Origin: Bacteroides sp. CAG:1076
GTDB taxonomy: Bacteria; Bacteroidota; Bacteroidia; Bacteroidales; Bacteroidaceae
Assembly (NCBI GenBank): GCA_000436795.1
Contig: HF993285.1
Span: forward strand, 45,770-109,769
Length of the DNA stretch: 64,000 nucleotides
Direction: 5' to 3'
Below, in pieces: positions 34,733 to 43,912 of the stretch. Position numbers and translations under genes: made by a program. Position 1 is the stretch's first letter, and each line of letters begins with the position of its first letter. The notes under the pieces are model-generated. The model did not search any database and had not been told where the DNA came from. It worked only from the letters and a program-made list of their open reading frames with translations.

Positions 34733-36949
34733 TTATCCACGGTTCACCTGTTTTACTCCTTTGACAGTCTTTATTTTCTTGATAAGCGATTCCAGTTTCG
34801 ACGTATCATCTACCATTACAGTAAGCATGCCAGAGAATAATCCGTCGTGAGAATCTATGCTGATAGACCGCAATAAGATATTGCTTTCCTTATTGATAAT
34901 AGACGTAATGTTAGTCACAATACCTATATCATCATGTCCCACAATACGAAGTGTGATAGGATACTGTTTTCCCTGACTCTTTCCGGCCCAGCGTGCACGG
35001 ACAATACGATAAGGAAAACGGGCTTTCATTTCTTTGGCGTTCGGGCAGTCGCAACGATGTATCTTGATACCTCCCGATATTGTTACAAAGCCGAACACAT
35101 CATCACCGTAAATCGGGTTACAGCATTTGGCCAGATTAAAATCAAGTCCTTTTAAGTTCTGGTCTATCACCAGTACGTCATCTTTGTAATAATCTTTACC
35201 ATCTGTACTTTGCTGTATATTGAACCCTTCGGCGCTGCGGTAAGTTATTTCTTCACGTTGTTCGGTTTCCTTGCGCTGCATCTCCACATACCGGTCAATG
35301 ATGTCGTTCACATCAAGTGTTTCGTTGGCAATACTTTGATAAAAGTCGGTTACCGTTTTGAAGCCCAGCTTTTTGATCAGTCGCATCAAGATGGCCTCAT
35401 CATATTCCAGTTTACGGTTCTTAAACTTACGCTCCAGCGTTTCTTTGGCAAATTCAGTCTGGCGTGCTACCATTTCCTTCAGAGCCTGACGTATTTTAGT
35501 CTTGGCCTTCGAGGTGGTGACAAAGTTCAGCCAGTCACGTTTCGGCGTTTGAGTGCTTGATGTCGTGATTTCTACTTGGTCACCACTGTTTAGCGTCTGT
35601 TTCAACTGAACATTTCTTCCGTTTACTTTAGCACCAATACAACGGCATCCCAAATTTGTATGAATGGCAAATGCAAAATCGAGTACGGTAGCTCCCTGTG
35701 GGAGTTTGTATAAATCACCTTTCGGGGTAAAGACAAATACTTCATCTTTATATAAATCGAGTTTGAACTGATCCATTGCCTCCATATCACTGTCGGCATT
35801 CTCCAGTGTTTCCCGAATAGAATTCAGCCACTCATCCAGTCCGCTTTCTCCTTTTATACCTTTATATCTCCAGTGAGCAGCAAGTCCTTTTTCTGCAATT
35901 TCGTCCATACGTTCGGTACGTATCTGTACTTCCACCCATTTTCCTTCCGGTCCCATAACGGTGATATGTAAAGATTCATAACCGTTACTTTTGGGTACAG
36001 ATAGCCAGTCGCGCAAGCGCTTGGGGTTAGGCAGATACATATCAGTGACGATAGAATATGCTTGCCAGCATTCCTGCTTTTCTTTATCCAATGGAGAATC
36101 GAGAATAATTCGGATGGCAAACAAATCGTACACACCTTCGAACGGACATCCCTGTTTCTTCATCTTCTGGTAAATGGAATGGATAGATTTAGTACGTCCC
36201 TTGATGTGGAATTTCAGTCCACTTTCCTCCAGCTTTTTCTTTACCGGTTCGATAAAGGCATCAATATAACGGTCACGCGCAGCCTTTGTAGCATTCAGCT
36301 TATCTTTGATATGATAATATACGTCATGCTGTGTATATTTCAGCGACAAGTCTTCCAGTTCCGATTTCAACTTGTATAGTCCTAATTTATGTGCCAGTGG
36401 AGCATATAGATACGCAGCTTCATTCGACACTTCCAGTCGGGCTTCCTCGTTGGTACTGTCTTTTATCTGGCGCATCAGATTTACACGGTCGGCTATCATG
36501 ATAAGGATAACCCGCATATCTTCGGCAAAGGAGAGAAGCAAGTTTCGGAAGTTTTCAGATTCAATGGTCGGACTTTTGGAATAAAGTTCGTTTATTTTTA
36601 CCAGTCCATGTATAATTCCAGCAACATCTTCACCATACATTTGCTTGATAGACTCCAGACTGCAAAGATTATATTTAACAGATTCGTGTAGCATAATACC
36701 CAAAATGGAAGCGCGCCGCATACCTATTTCTTCGGCTACGATAACTGCTGTTTGCATGTCTTTTATAATCGGATTCATGCCAAAGGCATTGCGCGGTATG
36801 CTACCTGCAGACATTACTTGAACCAGATGTTTCTTTAAGTTACTGCAGTCATCTTTTTGCAAAGTATCTCCTGACAGTTGCAATAATCTTTTGTATAGAG
36901 AAATCAACAGTTTGTGTTCGTCCGGTGTAAAAAAAACTTGTTCGTCCAT
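34733..36949 (-). CDS. RelA/SpoT-family (p)ppGpp synthetase with decayed hydrolase site
   Basis: 738 residues with the full long-RSH layout: N-terminal HD-type hydrolase region (about 40-200), synthetase (about 240-370), TGS (about 400-460) and C-terminal ACT (about 665-738, ITLRIVGHDDIGIVTNITSII). The synthetase looks active: RTKSIHSIYQKMKKQG, YDLFAIRII, GYESLH and VEVQIRTERMDEIAEKGLAAHW are intact. In the hydrolase domain the expected metal-binding residues are missing: the usual IIHP is IIKD, and the usual LLHDVVEDT is MLHESVKYN. It should therefore make but not degrade (p)ppGpp. It keeps a basic RLRD motif in place of the RFKD of bifunctional enzymes, not the acidic motif of RelA. A second enzyme for hydrolysis must be encoded elsewhere. 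Confidence 0.93.
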   Translation of the reverse strand: MDEQVFFTPDEHKLLISLYKRLLQLSGDTLQKDDCSNLKKHLVQVMSAGSIPRNAFGMNPIIKDMQTAVIVAEEIGMRRASILGIMLHESVKYNLCSLESIKQMYGEDVAGIIHGLVKINELYSKSPTIESENFRNLLLSFAEDMRVILIMIADRVNLMRQIKDSTNEEARLEVSNEAAYLYAPLAHKLGLYKLKSELEDLSLKYTQHDVYYHIKDKLNATKAARDRYIDAFIEPVKKKLEESGLKFHIKGRTKSIHSIYQKMKKQGCPFEGVYDLFAIRIILDSPLDKEKQECWQAYSIVTDMYLPNPKRLRDWLSVPKSNGYESLHITVMGPEGKWVEVQIRTERMDEIAEKGLAAHWRYKGIKGESGLDEWLNSIRETLENADSDMEAMDQFKLDLYKDEVFVFTPKGDLYKLPQGATVLDFAFAIHTNLGCRCIGAKVNGRNVQLKQTLNSGDQVEITTSSTQTPKRDWLNFVTTSKAKTKIRQALKEMVARQTEFAKETLERKFKNRKLEYDEAILMRLIKKLGFKTVTDFYQSIANETLDVNDIIDRYVEMQRKETEQREEITYRSAEGFNIQQSTDGKDYYKDDVLVIDQNLKGLDFNLAKCCNPIYGDDVFGFVTISGGIKIHRCDCPNAKEMKARFPYRIVRARWAGKSQGKQYPITLRIVGHDDIGIVTNITSIINKESNILLRSISIDSHDGLFSGMLTVMVDDTSKLESLIKKIKTVKGVKQVNRG

Positions 36950-37155
36950 AGTCTTTCTAGTTTTGTTGAGAATCTGTTTGTTGTAAATTGAAACTCTTTT
37001 TTAACTTAAAGGAGAAAAAAGAGGAATTCCTGACAGCTTCTGTGGGTAAAGATAGTTTTTTTCTTCTTTTATTGTTACAAACTTAATGGTTTTTTTATAC
37101 TTTTGAGGTGGAATCGATTTGTAAATGAATATTTATCACTTAAATTTATCATAAT

Positions 37156-38676
37156 ATGTTAACACACGAAGACAAAGAATTACTCGCAAAGAAAGGAATT
37201 TCTGAAGAACAGATTGCAGAACAATTAGCTTGTTTCGAAAAAGGATTCCCCTATTTGCAGTTGGCTGCAGCTGCGTCGGTAGACAACAACGGAATTATGA
37301 TTGCTGATGCCGATGCTCAGAAAAAATATCTGGCAGCATGGGATGCGTATAAAGACACTGACAAAAAAATTGTAAAATTCGTGCCTGCTTCGGGAGCTGC
37401 AAGCCGTATGTTTAAGAATATGTTCGAATTCTTGGGAGCAGACTATGATGAGCCTACCACCGATTTTGAAAAGAAATTCTTCGATCATATTCATAATTTT
37501 GCATTTTACAATGATTTGAATGCTGTATGTCTTGATAACACAGGTAAAAATATTGATGCTCTGTTGTCGGAACATAATTATAAGGCAGTGGTAGCCAATT
37601 TGCTGGAATCTGCTGGCCTGAATTATGGTTCTTTGCCTAAAGGATTACTTAAATTCCATCGTTATACCGATGGAGTGCGTACTCCGCTGGAGGAGCATTT
37701 AGTTGAAGGTGCACTTTATGCAGCAGGAAAAACAGGTAAGGTGAATGTACATTTTACTGTTTCGGGAGAACATCGTGCATTGTTCCAGAAACTTGTAGAT
37801 GCCAAGGTTGCCGAATATGCCAAGAAATACGGTGTAGAATATAATATCAGTTTTTCTGAGCAGAAAGCAAGTACAGATACAATTGCGGCCGATATGGAGA
37901 ACAAGCCGTTCCGCGATAACGGTAAATTGTTGTTCCGTCCGGGTGGTCATGGAGCATTGATTGAGAATCTGAACGATCTGGATGCTGATATCGTATTTAT
38001 CAAGAATATCGATAATGTAGTGCCCGACCGTCTGAAAGGCGATACGGTAACTTATAAAAAATTGCTTGCCGGCGTATTGGTCACACTTCAGAAACAGGCA
38101 TTCGATTATCTGGAACTGCTTGATAGCGGTCACTATAGCCATGAACAGCTCGAAACTATTATCCGTTTCGTTCAGCAGCAGTTGCGTTGCCGTAAGAGTG
38201 ATATTAAAGATTTGGAGGATGCCGACCTTGTTATTTACCTGCGCAAGAAACTGAATCGCCCGATGCGTGTATGCGGTATGGTGAAAAATGTAGGCGAACC
38301 GGGTGGCGGTCCGTTCTTGGCTTATAATCCGGATGGAACTGTTTCACTTCAGATTCTGGAAAGTTCTCAGATTGATATGAAAGATCCGGAAAAGAAGGCT
38401 ATGTTCGAGAAAGGTACTCATTTCAATCCGGTAGACTTGGTTTGTGCCGTACGCGACTATAAGGGAAATAAATTCAACTTGTTGCAGTATGTAGATAAGG
38501 CAACAGGATTTATCTCTTATAAATCGAAGAATGGTAAAGACCTGAAGGCTTTGGAACTGCCGGGCTTGTGGAATGGTTCAATGAGCGACTGGAGCACTGT
38601 CTTTGTGGAAGTTCCGTTGAGCACATTCAATCCGGTAAAAACGGTCAACGATTTGTTGCGTGAACAACATCAGTAA
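37156..38676 (+). CDS. DUF4301-family protein
   Basis: 506 residues, soluble. I recognise the Bacteroidota family DUF4301 from the start (LTHEDKELLAKKGISEEQIAEQLACFEKGFPYLQL) and the block IVKFVPASGAASRMFKNMFEFLG. The PASGAASRMF loop and FRPGGHGALIENLNDLDADIVFIKNIDNVVPD resemble a nucleotidyltransferase-like site (Gly-rich loop, later Asp/His), so a sugar-nucleotide or nucleotide-transfer reaction is possible, but this is inference. A -7 box TACTTTTG at 37098-37105 (exact match) stands 50 bp upstream; no gene precedes it in the same direction. Ends at a strong terminator (38696-38750). Confidence 0.82.
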   Translation: MLTHEDKELLAKKGISEEQIAEQLACFEKGFPYLQLAAAASVDNNGIMIADADAQKKYLAAWDAYKDTDKKIVKFVPASGAASRMFKNMFEFLGADYDEPTTDFEKKFFDHIHNFAFYNDLNAVCLDNTGKNIDALLSEHNYKAVVANLLESAGLNYGSLPKGLLKFHRYTDGVRTPLEEHLVEGALYAAGKTGKVNVHFTVSGEHRALFQKLVDAKVAEYAKKYGVEYNISFSEQKASTDTIAADMENKPFRDNGKLLFRPGGHGALIENLNDLDADIVFIKNIDNVVPDRLKGDTVTYKKLLAGVLVTLQKQAFDYLELLDSGHYSHEQLETIIRFVQQQLRCRKSDIKDLEDADLVIYLRKKLNRPMRVCGMVKNVGEPGGGPFLAYNPDGTVSLQILESSQIDMKDPEKKAMFEKGTHFNPVDLVCAVRDYKGNKFNLLQYVDKATGFISYKSKNGKDLKALELPGLWNGSMSDWSTVFVEVPLSTFNPVKTVNDLLREQHQ

Positions 38677-38695
38677 ATCATTAATTTAGAATATT

Positions 38696-38750
38696 GCATC
38701 CGGCATGGAATCAGACGCTGTAACGTTTGCTCCGTACCGGATGCTTTGTT
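38696..38750. terminator. Terminator between DUF4301 gene and the his operon end
   Basis: GCATCCGG (38696-38703) pairs with CCGGATGC (38737-38744), with further pairing inside, followed by TTTGTTTTT on the plus strand. Lies between two converging genes. Confidence 0.75.
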
Positions 38751-38756
38751 TTTGAT

Positions 38757-39299
38757 TTATACTTCCCATCTGTCTATTTGGCGCAACAGACGTGTAAGAG
38801 CTGATTTGCACGATTCGGGATAGAAGAGTGTATAGGAGAACCATAGCTTCTGATTGCGGACGTATTTGGCATAATAGCGATATCCTTCTATTTTGTTTCC
38901 GTTTTCATATACAGGGCCACTGAGAATAAAAGAATCGCGTAACAGTTGCTGGTCTTCAGCATGCAGTTGAGTGGCCAGTTCTTTCATTTTTACTTTTACC
39001 GGACTTGTGTCAGGCGCTTTCAATACGGAACATTCGATGACAAAACGTTCGTTATTCCAGTATCCCAAACGTACAAAGCCTTCATCGGCTACTTCTTTTG
39101 AAAAGAATTCCGGATAGTGAATACAGTATCCGTAAAAACTGTCGCAATAAGTTTTCATCGGAGCATCGTTTATCAGTTCAGCCAAAACTTCCTGATAACT
39201 GCGGAAGCCGTTGGGTTTTCTTGATAAGTTGATACCTATCATAAAGCCGGTCAGTATGATAATTACAACAATCAGTTTTCTCATAACTTTATTCCCCAC
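38757..39299 (-). CDS. Membrane-anchored protein of unknown function
   Basis: 180 residues, or 175 from the internal Met (MRKLIVVIIILTGFMIGINLSRK), which gives the better start. One N-terminal membrane helix is followed by a soluble domain with aromatic-rich segments (TYCDSFYGYCIHYPEFFSKEV, GYWNNERFVIECSVLK, KLWFSYTLFYPES). Not recognised. It is 13 bp downstream of hisB in the same direction and so may ride on the his operon, but nothing in it suggests histidine metabolism. The pattern resembles small periplasmic domains that are anchored and face outward. Confidence 0.6.
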   Translation of the reverse strand: MGNKVMRKLIVVIIILTGFMIGINLSRKPNGFRSYQEVLAELINDAPMKTYCDSFYGYCIHYPEFFSKEVADEGFVRLGYWNNERFVIECSVLKAPDTSPVKVKMKELATQLHAEDQQLLRDSFILSGPVYENGNKIEGYRYYAKYVRNQKLWFSYTLFYPESCKSALTRLLRQIDRWEV

Positions 39300-39312
39300 T
39301 TATTATCTGTTT

Positions 39313-40437
39313 TTATATGCAGCCTTTGCTGGAAGGTACTTCGTAGTGATAGATATCTCTTCTGACTGCCATTTTAATGCTTCGCGCCAGAGCCTTGAAT
39401 ATGCCTTCTATCTTATGGTGCTCGTTCTGACCTTCTGCTTTGATATTCAAATTCATACGTGCGGAGTCACTTAGTGATTTGAAGAAATGGAGAAACATTT
39501 CAGTAGGCATCTCACCAATCTTTTCACGTTTGAATTCTGCATCCCAGACCAGCCAGGGGCGTCCTCCGAAATCGAGAGCTACCTGACACAGACAGTCATC
39601 CATAGGCAGGCAGTAGCCGTATCTTTCAATTCCTCTTTTACTGCCCAGGGCTTGATGCAGGCATTCTCCCAGTGCAATGGCCGTATCTTCTATGGTATGA
39701 TGTTCATCCACTTCCAGATCACCTTTCACGCGAATAGTCAGATCTATACCGCCGTGTTTTCCGATTTGTTCCAGCATGTGGTCAAAAAATCCCAGTCCGG
39801 TACTGATGTCGCAGTTTCCGTTTCCGTCCAGGTTGAGGCGTATATAGATATCGGTCTCTTTTGTCGTACGGCGTACTTCAGCAATCCGTTCTCCGGCAAA
39901 GAGAAATTCGGTTACCTTATCCCAGTCAGTTGTAGCAAGAATACAGCAATCTTGCAGTTTCTTGTCAGTCAGTACACTACGATCTTCTTGCAGTAGAATG
40001 GCTTTACATCCCAGATTATATGCCAGTTCTACGTCGGTAGCCCGGTCGCCTATGACGAAACTGCCGTTCAAATCATACTCCTCATTATTCAGGTAGCGAG
40101 TAAGCATGCCTGTTCGTGGCTTTCGGGTTGGCGCATTGTCTTCGGGAAAACTTCGGTCGATAAGTACTTCATCGAACGTGATACCTTCGTTGGCAAATGT
40201 TTTCATAACCAGATTATGTACGGGCCAGAACGAATTTTCGGGGAAAGACGGGGTTCCTAATCCATCCTGATTGGTCACCATGACAAACTCAAAGTCGAGA
40301 TTCTGCCGGATAAAATGCAGGTTACGGAACACCTTGGGATAAAACTCCAGCTTTTCGAATGCATCCAACTGATAGTCGGTTGGAGGTTCGATGACCAATG
40401 TGCCGTCGCGGTCTATAAACAATACTTTCTTTTTCAT
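39313..40437 (-). CDS. hisB: Bifunctional histidinol-phosphatase / imidazoleglycerol-phosphate dehydratase
   Basis: 374 residues. The N-terminal half (about 1-165) is a HAD phosphatase with the nucleophile motif [10 protein letters not shown] (Asp8, Asp10) and VTNQDG. The C-terminal half is IGP dehydratase with [32 protein letters not shown] and [11 protein letters not shown], the metal-binding histidines intact. The fused enzyme performs steps 6 and 8 of histidine synthesis. It overlaps hisC by 4 bp (ATGA) and is the last biosynthetic gene of hisGDCB in this order. Confidence 0.97.
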   Translation of the reverse strand: MKKKVLFIDRDGTLVIEPPTDYQLDAFEKLEFYPKVFRNLHFIRQNLDFEFVMVTNQDGLGTPSFPENSFWPVHNLVMKTFANEGITFDEVLIDRSFPEDNAPTRKPRTGMLTRYLNNEEYDLNGSFVIGDRATDVELAYNLGCKAILLQEDRSVLTDKKLQDCCILATTDWDKVTEFLFAGERIAEVRRTTKETDIYIRLNLDGNGNCDISTGLGFFDHMLEQIGKHGGIDLTIRVKGDLEVDEHHTIEDTAIALGECLHQALGSKRGIERYGYCLPMDDCLCQVALDFGGRPWLVWDAEFKREKIGEMPTEMFLHFFKSLSDSARMNLNIKAEGQNEHHKIEGIFKALARSIKMAVRRDIYHYEVPSSKGCI

Positions 40438-41483
40438 GATAATTCCGGATTATATTGTTTTAAAGCCTCAAGCAAAGCATCGTTCTCAGGACGGGTACCG
40501 ATGGTGATGCGCAAACATTCGTGACACAGGGTAACGCCGGAACGGTTGCGGACAATGATCCCTTTACTTACCAGATAGTCGTAAATAGCCTTTGCATTGG
40601 TTACTCGGGTCAAAAAGAAATTGGCATCGGTGGGGTAGATATGAACACAGCATGGCAATTTGCCGAATTCTTTGATCATACGCGTACGTTCATTGAGCAA
40701 CGACTGTACCCATCTCTGAACTTCGTAATGTTTATGCATCATCTGAATGGCTTCCTGCTGCGTAAGCCGGTTGACGTTATACGGATATTTTATTTTACTG
40801 AGTATGCCGATTATTTCAGGTGAGGCAAATGCCATGCCCAGACGGATAGCTGCACATCCCCATGCTTTAGAGAATGTTTGAAACACAATCAAATTAGGAT
40901 ATTCTTTCAGTTTCCCAATCAGGGAAGGCTCATCGGAAAAGTCTATATAAGCTTCATCAACAATAACCAGTCCCTGAAACTTATTTAGCAGGGTAATAAT
41001 TTCCTTATGGCACAGATTATTTCCTGTCGGGTTATTGGGTGAACAGAGGAAAATCAGTTTGGTATTTTCGTCTGAGGCAGCCAGCAGTTCATCGGCTTTA
41101 AACTGAAAAGAATGGTCGAGCAATACTTTCCGGTATTCTACGTCGTTTACGTCAGCACATACTTCGTACATGCCATATGTCGGATCGATGGCAACAACAT
41201 TGTCGATGCCGGGACGGCAGAAAGCACGGTATACTAAATCGATGGCTTCATCACTTCCATTGCCTAAAAAGATTTGGTCAGGATTTACCTTTTTTATCAA
41301 TGCGATCATATCCTTCAGTTCCCGTTGAAGCGGATCAGGATATCGGTTATTGGGAGTGTTATACGGATTTTCATTGGCATCCAGAAAAACGGAAGCCTCT
41401 TTTCCGCTATATTCATCACGTGCCGAAGAGTAGGGTTTCAGTGCCCATATATTCGGTCGTGTCAGTTCTTTCAGCGATTTCAT
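40434..41483 (-). CDS. hisC: Histidinol-phosphate aminotransferase
   Basis: 349 residues, class I/II PLP aminotransferase. It converts imidazole acetol-phosphate plus glutamate to histidinol-phosphate. Visible landmarks are [19 protein letters not shown] at the start, [10 protein letters not shown], the CSPNNPTGN motif, [11 protein letters not shown] and the PLP lysine in [13 protein letters not shown], with the phosphate-binding Arg at RNRSGV near the end. Start and stop are normal; it overlaps hisB by 4 bp and lies 14 bp after hisD. Confidence 0.96.
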   Translation of the reverse strand: MKSLKELTRPNIWALKPYSSARDEYSGKEASVFLDANENPYNTPNNRYPDPLQRELKDMIALIKKVNPDQIFLGNGSDEAIDLVYRAFCRPGIDNVVAIDPTYGMYEVCADVNDVEYRKVLLDHSFQFKADELLAASDENTKLIFLCSPNNPTGNNLCHKEIITLLNKFQGLVIVDEAYIDFSDEPSLIGKLKEYPNLIVFQTFSKAWGCAAIRLGMAFASPEIIGILSKIKYPYNVNRLTQQEAIQMMHKHYEVQRWVQSLLNERTRMIKEFGKLPCCVHIYPTDANFFLTRVTNAKAIYDYLVSKGIIVRNRSGVTLCHECLRITIGTRPENDALLEALKQYNPELS

Positions 41484-41497
41484 AACTATCTTGTCGG

Positions 41498-42781
41498 TTA
41501 AAGTTTCTCATTAAGTCGTACTGTTACAGCGTTCTTATGAGCGTCGAGATGCTCATTGGCAGCCATAACCTGAATAGCTGGTCCGAGAACCGCTATTCCT
41601 TCACGAGTTATTTCCTGGAAGGTTATCTTGCGGATAAAGCTGTCCAGACTTACTCCACTGTAAGCTTTTGCATAACCGTTGGTTGGCAGCGTATGATTGG
41701 TTCCCGATGCATAGTCGCCCGCACTTTCAGGGGAGTATGATCCCAAAAATACCGATCCGGCATTGACAACCTTGCAGGCTATATCCATATAGTCTTGGGT
41801 TTCGATAATCAAGTGTTCGGGAGCGTATTCGTTGATCATGTCGATTGCTTCCTGCATATCTCTTACCAGAATAAGTTTGCTCGACTGAAGTGATTTTTCG
41901 GCAAGTGCCTTACGTGGAAGTTCTGCCAGTTGGCGGTCGACTTCCATGGCTACTTTGTCTATCAATGCTTCAGAGGTTGTTATCAGCATGGCCTGACTGT
42001 CGGCACCATGTTCGGCCTGAGAGAGAAGATCGGACGCAACAAATACCGGATTGGCTGTTTCGTCGGCAAGTACGGCGACTTCCGATGGTCCGGCTGGCAT
42101 ATCGATAGCTACATCGCGCAAGGCCACCTGTTGTTTGGCAACCGTAACAAATTGATTGCCTGGTCCGAATATTTTATAGACCTTCGGTATGCTGCTGGTA
42201 CCGTATGCCATGGCTCCGATAGCTTGTACTCCACCGGCCTTGAATACTTTTTTTACACCGGCGGCACGTGCAGCATATAAGATAGCTGGATGAATGTTGC
42301 CTTCACGATCGGGAGGAGTACATAGTATAATTTCCTTACATCCGGCTATCTGCGCTGGAGCGGCAAGCATCAGTACTGTAGAGAAGAGAGGTGCTGTACC
42401 ACCCGGAACGTAAAGTCCTACTTTTTCTATGGCAACGGCTTTTTGCCAGCAGGTAACACCTGGTAGTGTTTCTACTTTCTTACCTTCAAATTTTTGGGCA
42501 GCATGAAACGTACGGATATTATTTAGTGCCAGCATAATAGCTTCTTTCAACTGGTTATCGACTGCTTTTTCTGCATCGTCGAACTCTTTTTCTGTTACTT
42601 CCAGTGAACTTAGTTTTACTTTATCAAACTGTTCTTCGAAACGGATAACAGCAAGATCGCCTTCTGCCTGTATTTTTTTCAGCATATCGCAAACTGTTTC
42701 GCGAATATCTTCTGTGTGCAGTGCAGAGCGTTTCAGGAGAGAGTTCCATTCCCGGCGTTCAGGATAACGTATGATATTCAT
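41498..42781 (-). CDS. hisD: Histidinol dehydrogenase
   Basis: 427 residues. Zinc- and NAD-dependent enzyme for the last two oxidations from histidinol to histidine. Visible blocks are [72 protein letters not shown] (zinc-binding Gln/His) and [10 protein letters not shown] with [18 protein letters not shown]. All conserved. The gene is 29 bp downstream of hisG and 14 bp upstream of hisC. Confidence 0.97.
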   Translation of the reverse strand: MNIIRYPERREWNSLLKRSALHTEDIRETVCDMLKKIQAEGDLAVIRFEEQFDKVKLSSLEVTEKEFDDAEKAVDNQLKEAIMLALNNIRTFHAAQKFEGKKVETLPGVTCWQKAVAIEKVGLYVPGGTAPLFSTVLMLAAPAQIAGCKEIILCTPPDREGNIHPAILYAARAAGVKKVFKAGGVQAIGAMAYGTSSIPKVYKIFGPGNQFVTVAKQQVALRDVAIDMPAGPSEVAVLADETANPVFVASDLLSQAEHGADSQAMLITTSEALIDKVAMEVDRQLAELPRKALAEKSLQSSKLILVRDMQEAIDMINEYAPEHLIIETQDYMDIACKVVNAGSVFLGSYSPESAGDYASGTNHTLPTNGYAKAYSGVSLDSFIRKITFQEITREGIAVLGPAIQVMAANEHLDAHKNAVTVRLNEKL

Positions 42782-42810
42782 AGCTTTGTGCGTTTTAAGA
42801 ATTCATTGAA

Positions 42811-43662
42811 TTATAAAATCATTTTTTCGATGGGCAGTACCAGAATGCCTTGTGCTCCCAGGGCTTTCAGTTTGCCAATAATTTCCCAGAAACATTCCTG
42901 GTCTATTACAGTATGTACACTGCTCCATCCTTCTGTAGCAAGTGGCATGATAGTTGGGCTTTTTATACCTGGCAGAACAGCAGTGATTTCCTTAACCTTA
43001 TCGGTTGGGGCATTCATCAGTACATATTTTTTATCTTCAGCAGCTTTGACAGCTTCTATCCGGAACAGAAACTCATTTAATATCTCTTTTTTCTCTGGTG
43101 TCAGGTTGGGATTACCTATCAGCAATGCTTCACTTTTCATGACAACTTCCACCTCTTTCAAGTTGTTGCTTATCAGAGTGGAACCGGAACTTACAATATC
43201 GAATATCGCATCCGAAAGTCCTATGCCGGGAGCAATTTCTACTGATCCGGTAATGACGTGGATATCCGACTTTATACCTTGTTCTTTCAGGTAGTTTTGC
43301 AGGATGCCCGGATAGGATGTCGCAATTTTTTTACCATTGAACCATGATGGACCACTATATTCTTCTTCTTTATGTATCGCCAGCGATAATCTGCATTTAC
43401 TGAATCCTAAGCGATAGATGAGATCGGCTTTCTCGGCGCGTTCGACAAACTCGTTTTCGCCTACGATGCCTAAATCGGCAACTCCGCTTGCTACGCTTTG
43501 GGGAATATCGTCATCGCGCAGGAAAAGAACCTCAATCGGAAAGTTAGACGACTGTGTAAGTAAGGTACGTTTGGAAGTAGAAAGTTTAATATCTGCTTCA
43601 GCAAACAAGGCCATTGTATCTTCAAACAGACGGCCTTTTGATTGTACGGCAATTCTAAGCAT
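42811..43662 (-). CDS. hisG: ATP phosphoribosyltransferase, long form
   Basis: 283 residues, the self-sufficient long HisG with a C-terminal ACT-like regulatory domain, so no HisZ is needed. The N-terminus (LRIAVQSKGRLFEDTMALFAEADI) and the PRPP loop (EIAPGIGLSDAIFDIVSSGSTLISN) are typical. The C-terminal part from about residue 205 (LMNAPTDKVKEITAVLPGIKSPTIMPL) should bind histidine for feedback inhibition. First structural gene of the operon, 89 bp downstream of the leader peptide stop codon at 43751. Confidence 0.97.
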   Translation of the reverse strand: MLRIAVQSKGRLFEDTMALFAEADIKLSTSKRTLLTQSSNFPIEVLFLRDDDIPQSVASGVADLGIVGENEFVERAEKADLIYRLGFSKCRLSLAIHKEEEYSGPSWFNGKKIATSYPGILQNYLKEQGIKSDIHVITGSVEIAPGIGLSDAIFDIVSSGSTLISNNLKEVEVVMKSEALLIGNPNLTPEKKEILNEFLFRIEAVKAAEDKKYVLMNAPTDKVKEITAVLPGIKSPTIMPLATEGWSSVHTVIDQECFWEIIGKLKALGAQGILVLPIEKMIL

Positions 43663-43693
43663 ATTCTATCAATTTTAAATTATCGAATAAAAA

Positions 43694-43720
43694 AAGGCTT
43701 ACCGTAATACGGCAAGCCTT
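43694..43720 (-). terminator. his operon attenuator terminator
   Basis: In the RNA (minus strand), AAGGCUUGCCGUA (43708-43720) pairs with UACGGUAAGCCUU (43694-43706), with one G-U pair, and a run of U follows. It stands between the leader peptide and hisG. The competing antiterminator uses 43751-43759 (RNA AUACGGUAG) pairing with UUGCCGUAU of the terminator's first arm (9 pairs). Confidence 0.88.
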
Positions 43721-43750
43721 TATATTTCTGTAACTGTACGACACATCAGC

Positions 43751-43807
43751 CTACCGTATGTTTACGTCAGGTGCATGATGGTGGCGGATAGTCAGATTAT
43801 TATTCAT
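43751..43807 (-). CDS. Histidine operon leader peptide
   Basis: 18 codons: MNNNLTIRHHHAPDVNIR, with three consecutive His codons (CAC CAT CAT) at positions 9-11. Stalling there for lack of His-tRNA would leave the region around codons 17-19 free to form the antiterminator with the following terminator arm. The His codons themselves can pair with UGAUGUG just after the stop codon, the usual protector stem. The ORF starts 28 nt downstream of the -7 box at 43835-43842. Confidence 0.9.
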   Translation of the reverse strand: MNNNLTIRHHHAPDVNIR

Positions 43808-43834
43808 ATTAGGTTTTGTTTTCTTTATTTGTGG

Positions 43835-43866
43835 CAAATATAAACTGTTTAAATATAAAATCCAAA
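43835..43866 (-). promoter_or_regulatory. Promoter of the histidine operon
   Basis: On the minus strand TTTG (43863-43866), 20-bp spacer, TATATTTG (43835-43842). Both boxes match the Bacteroidota consensus exactly. Confidence 0.85.
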
Positions 43867-43912
43867 TAATTGTCAGGAAAACTTAGTTTTTGCTTTCAGT
43901 TTTCATTTCTTC

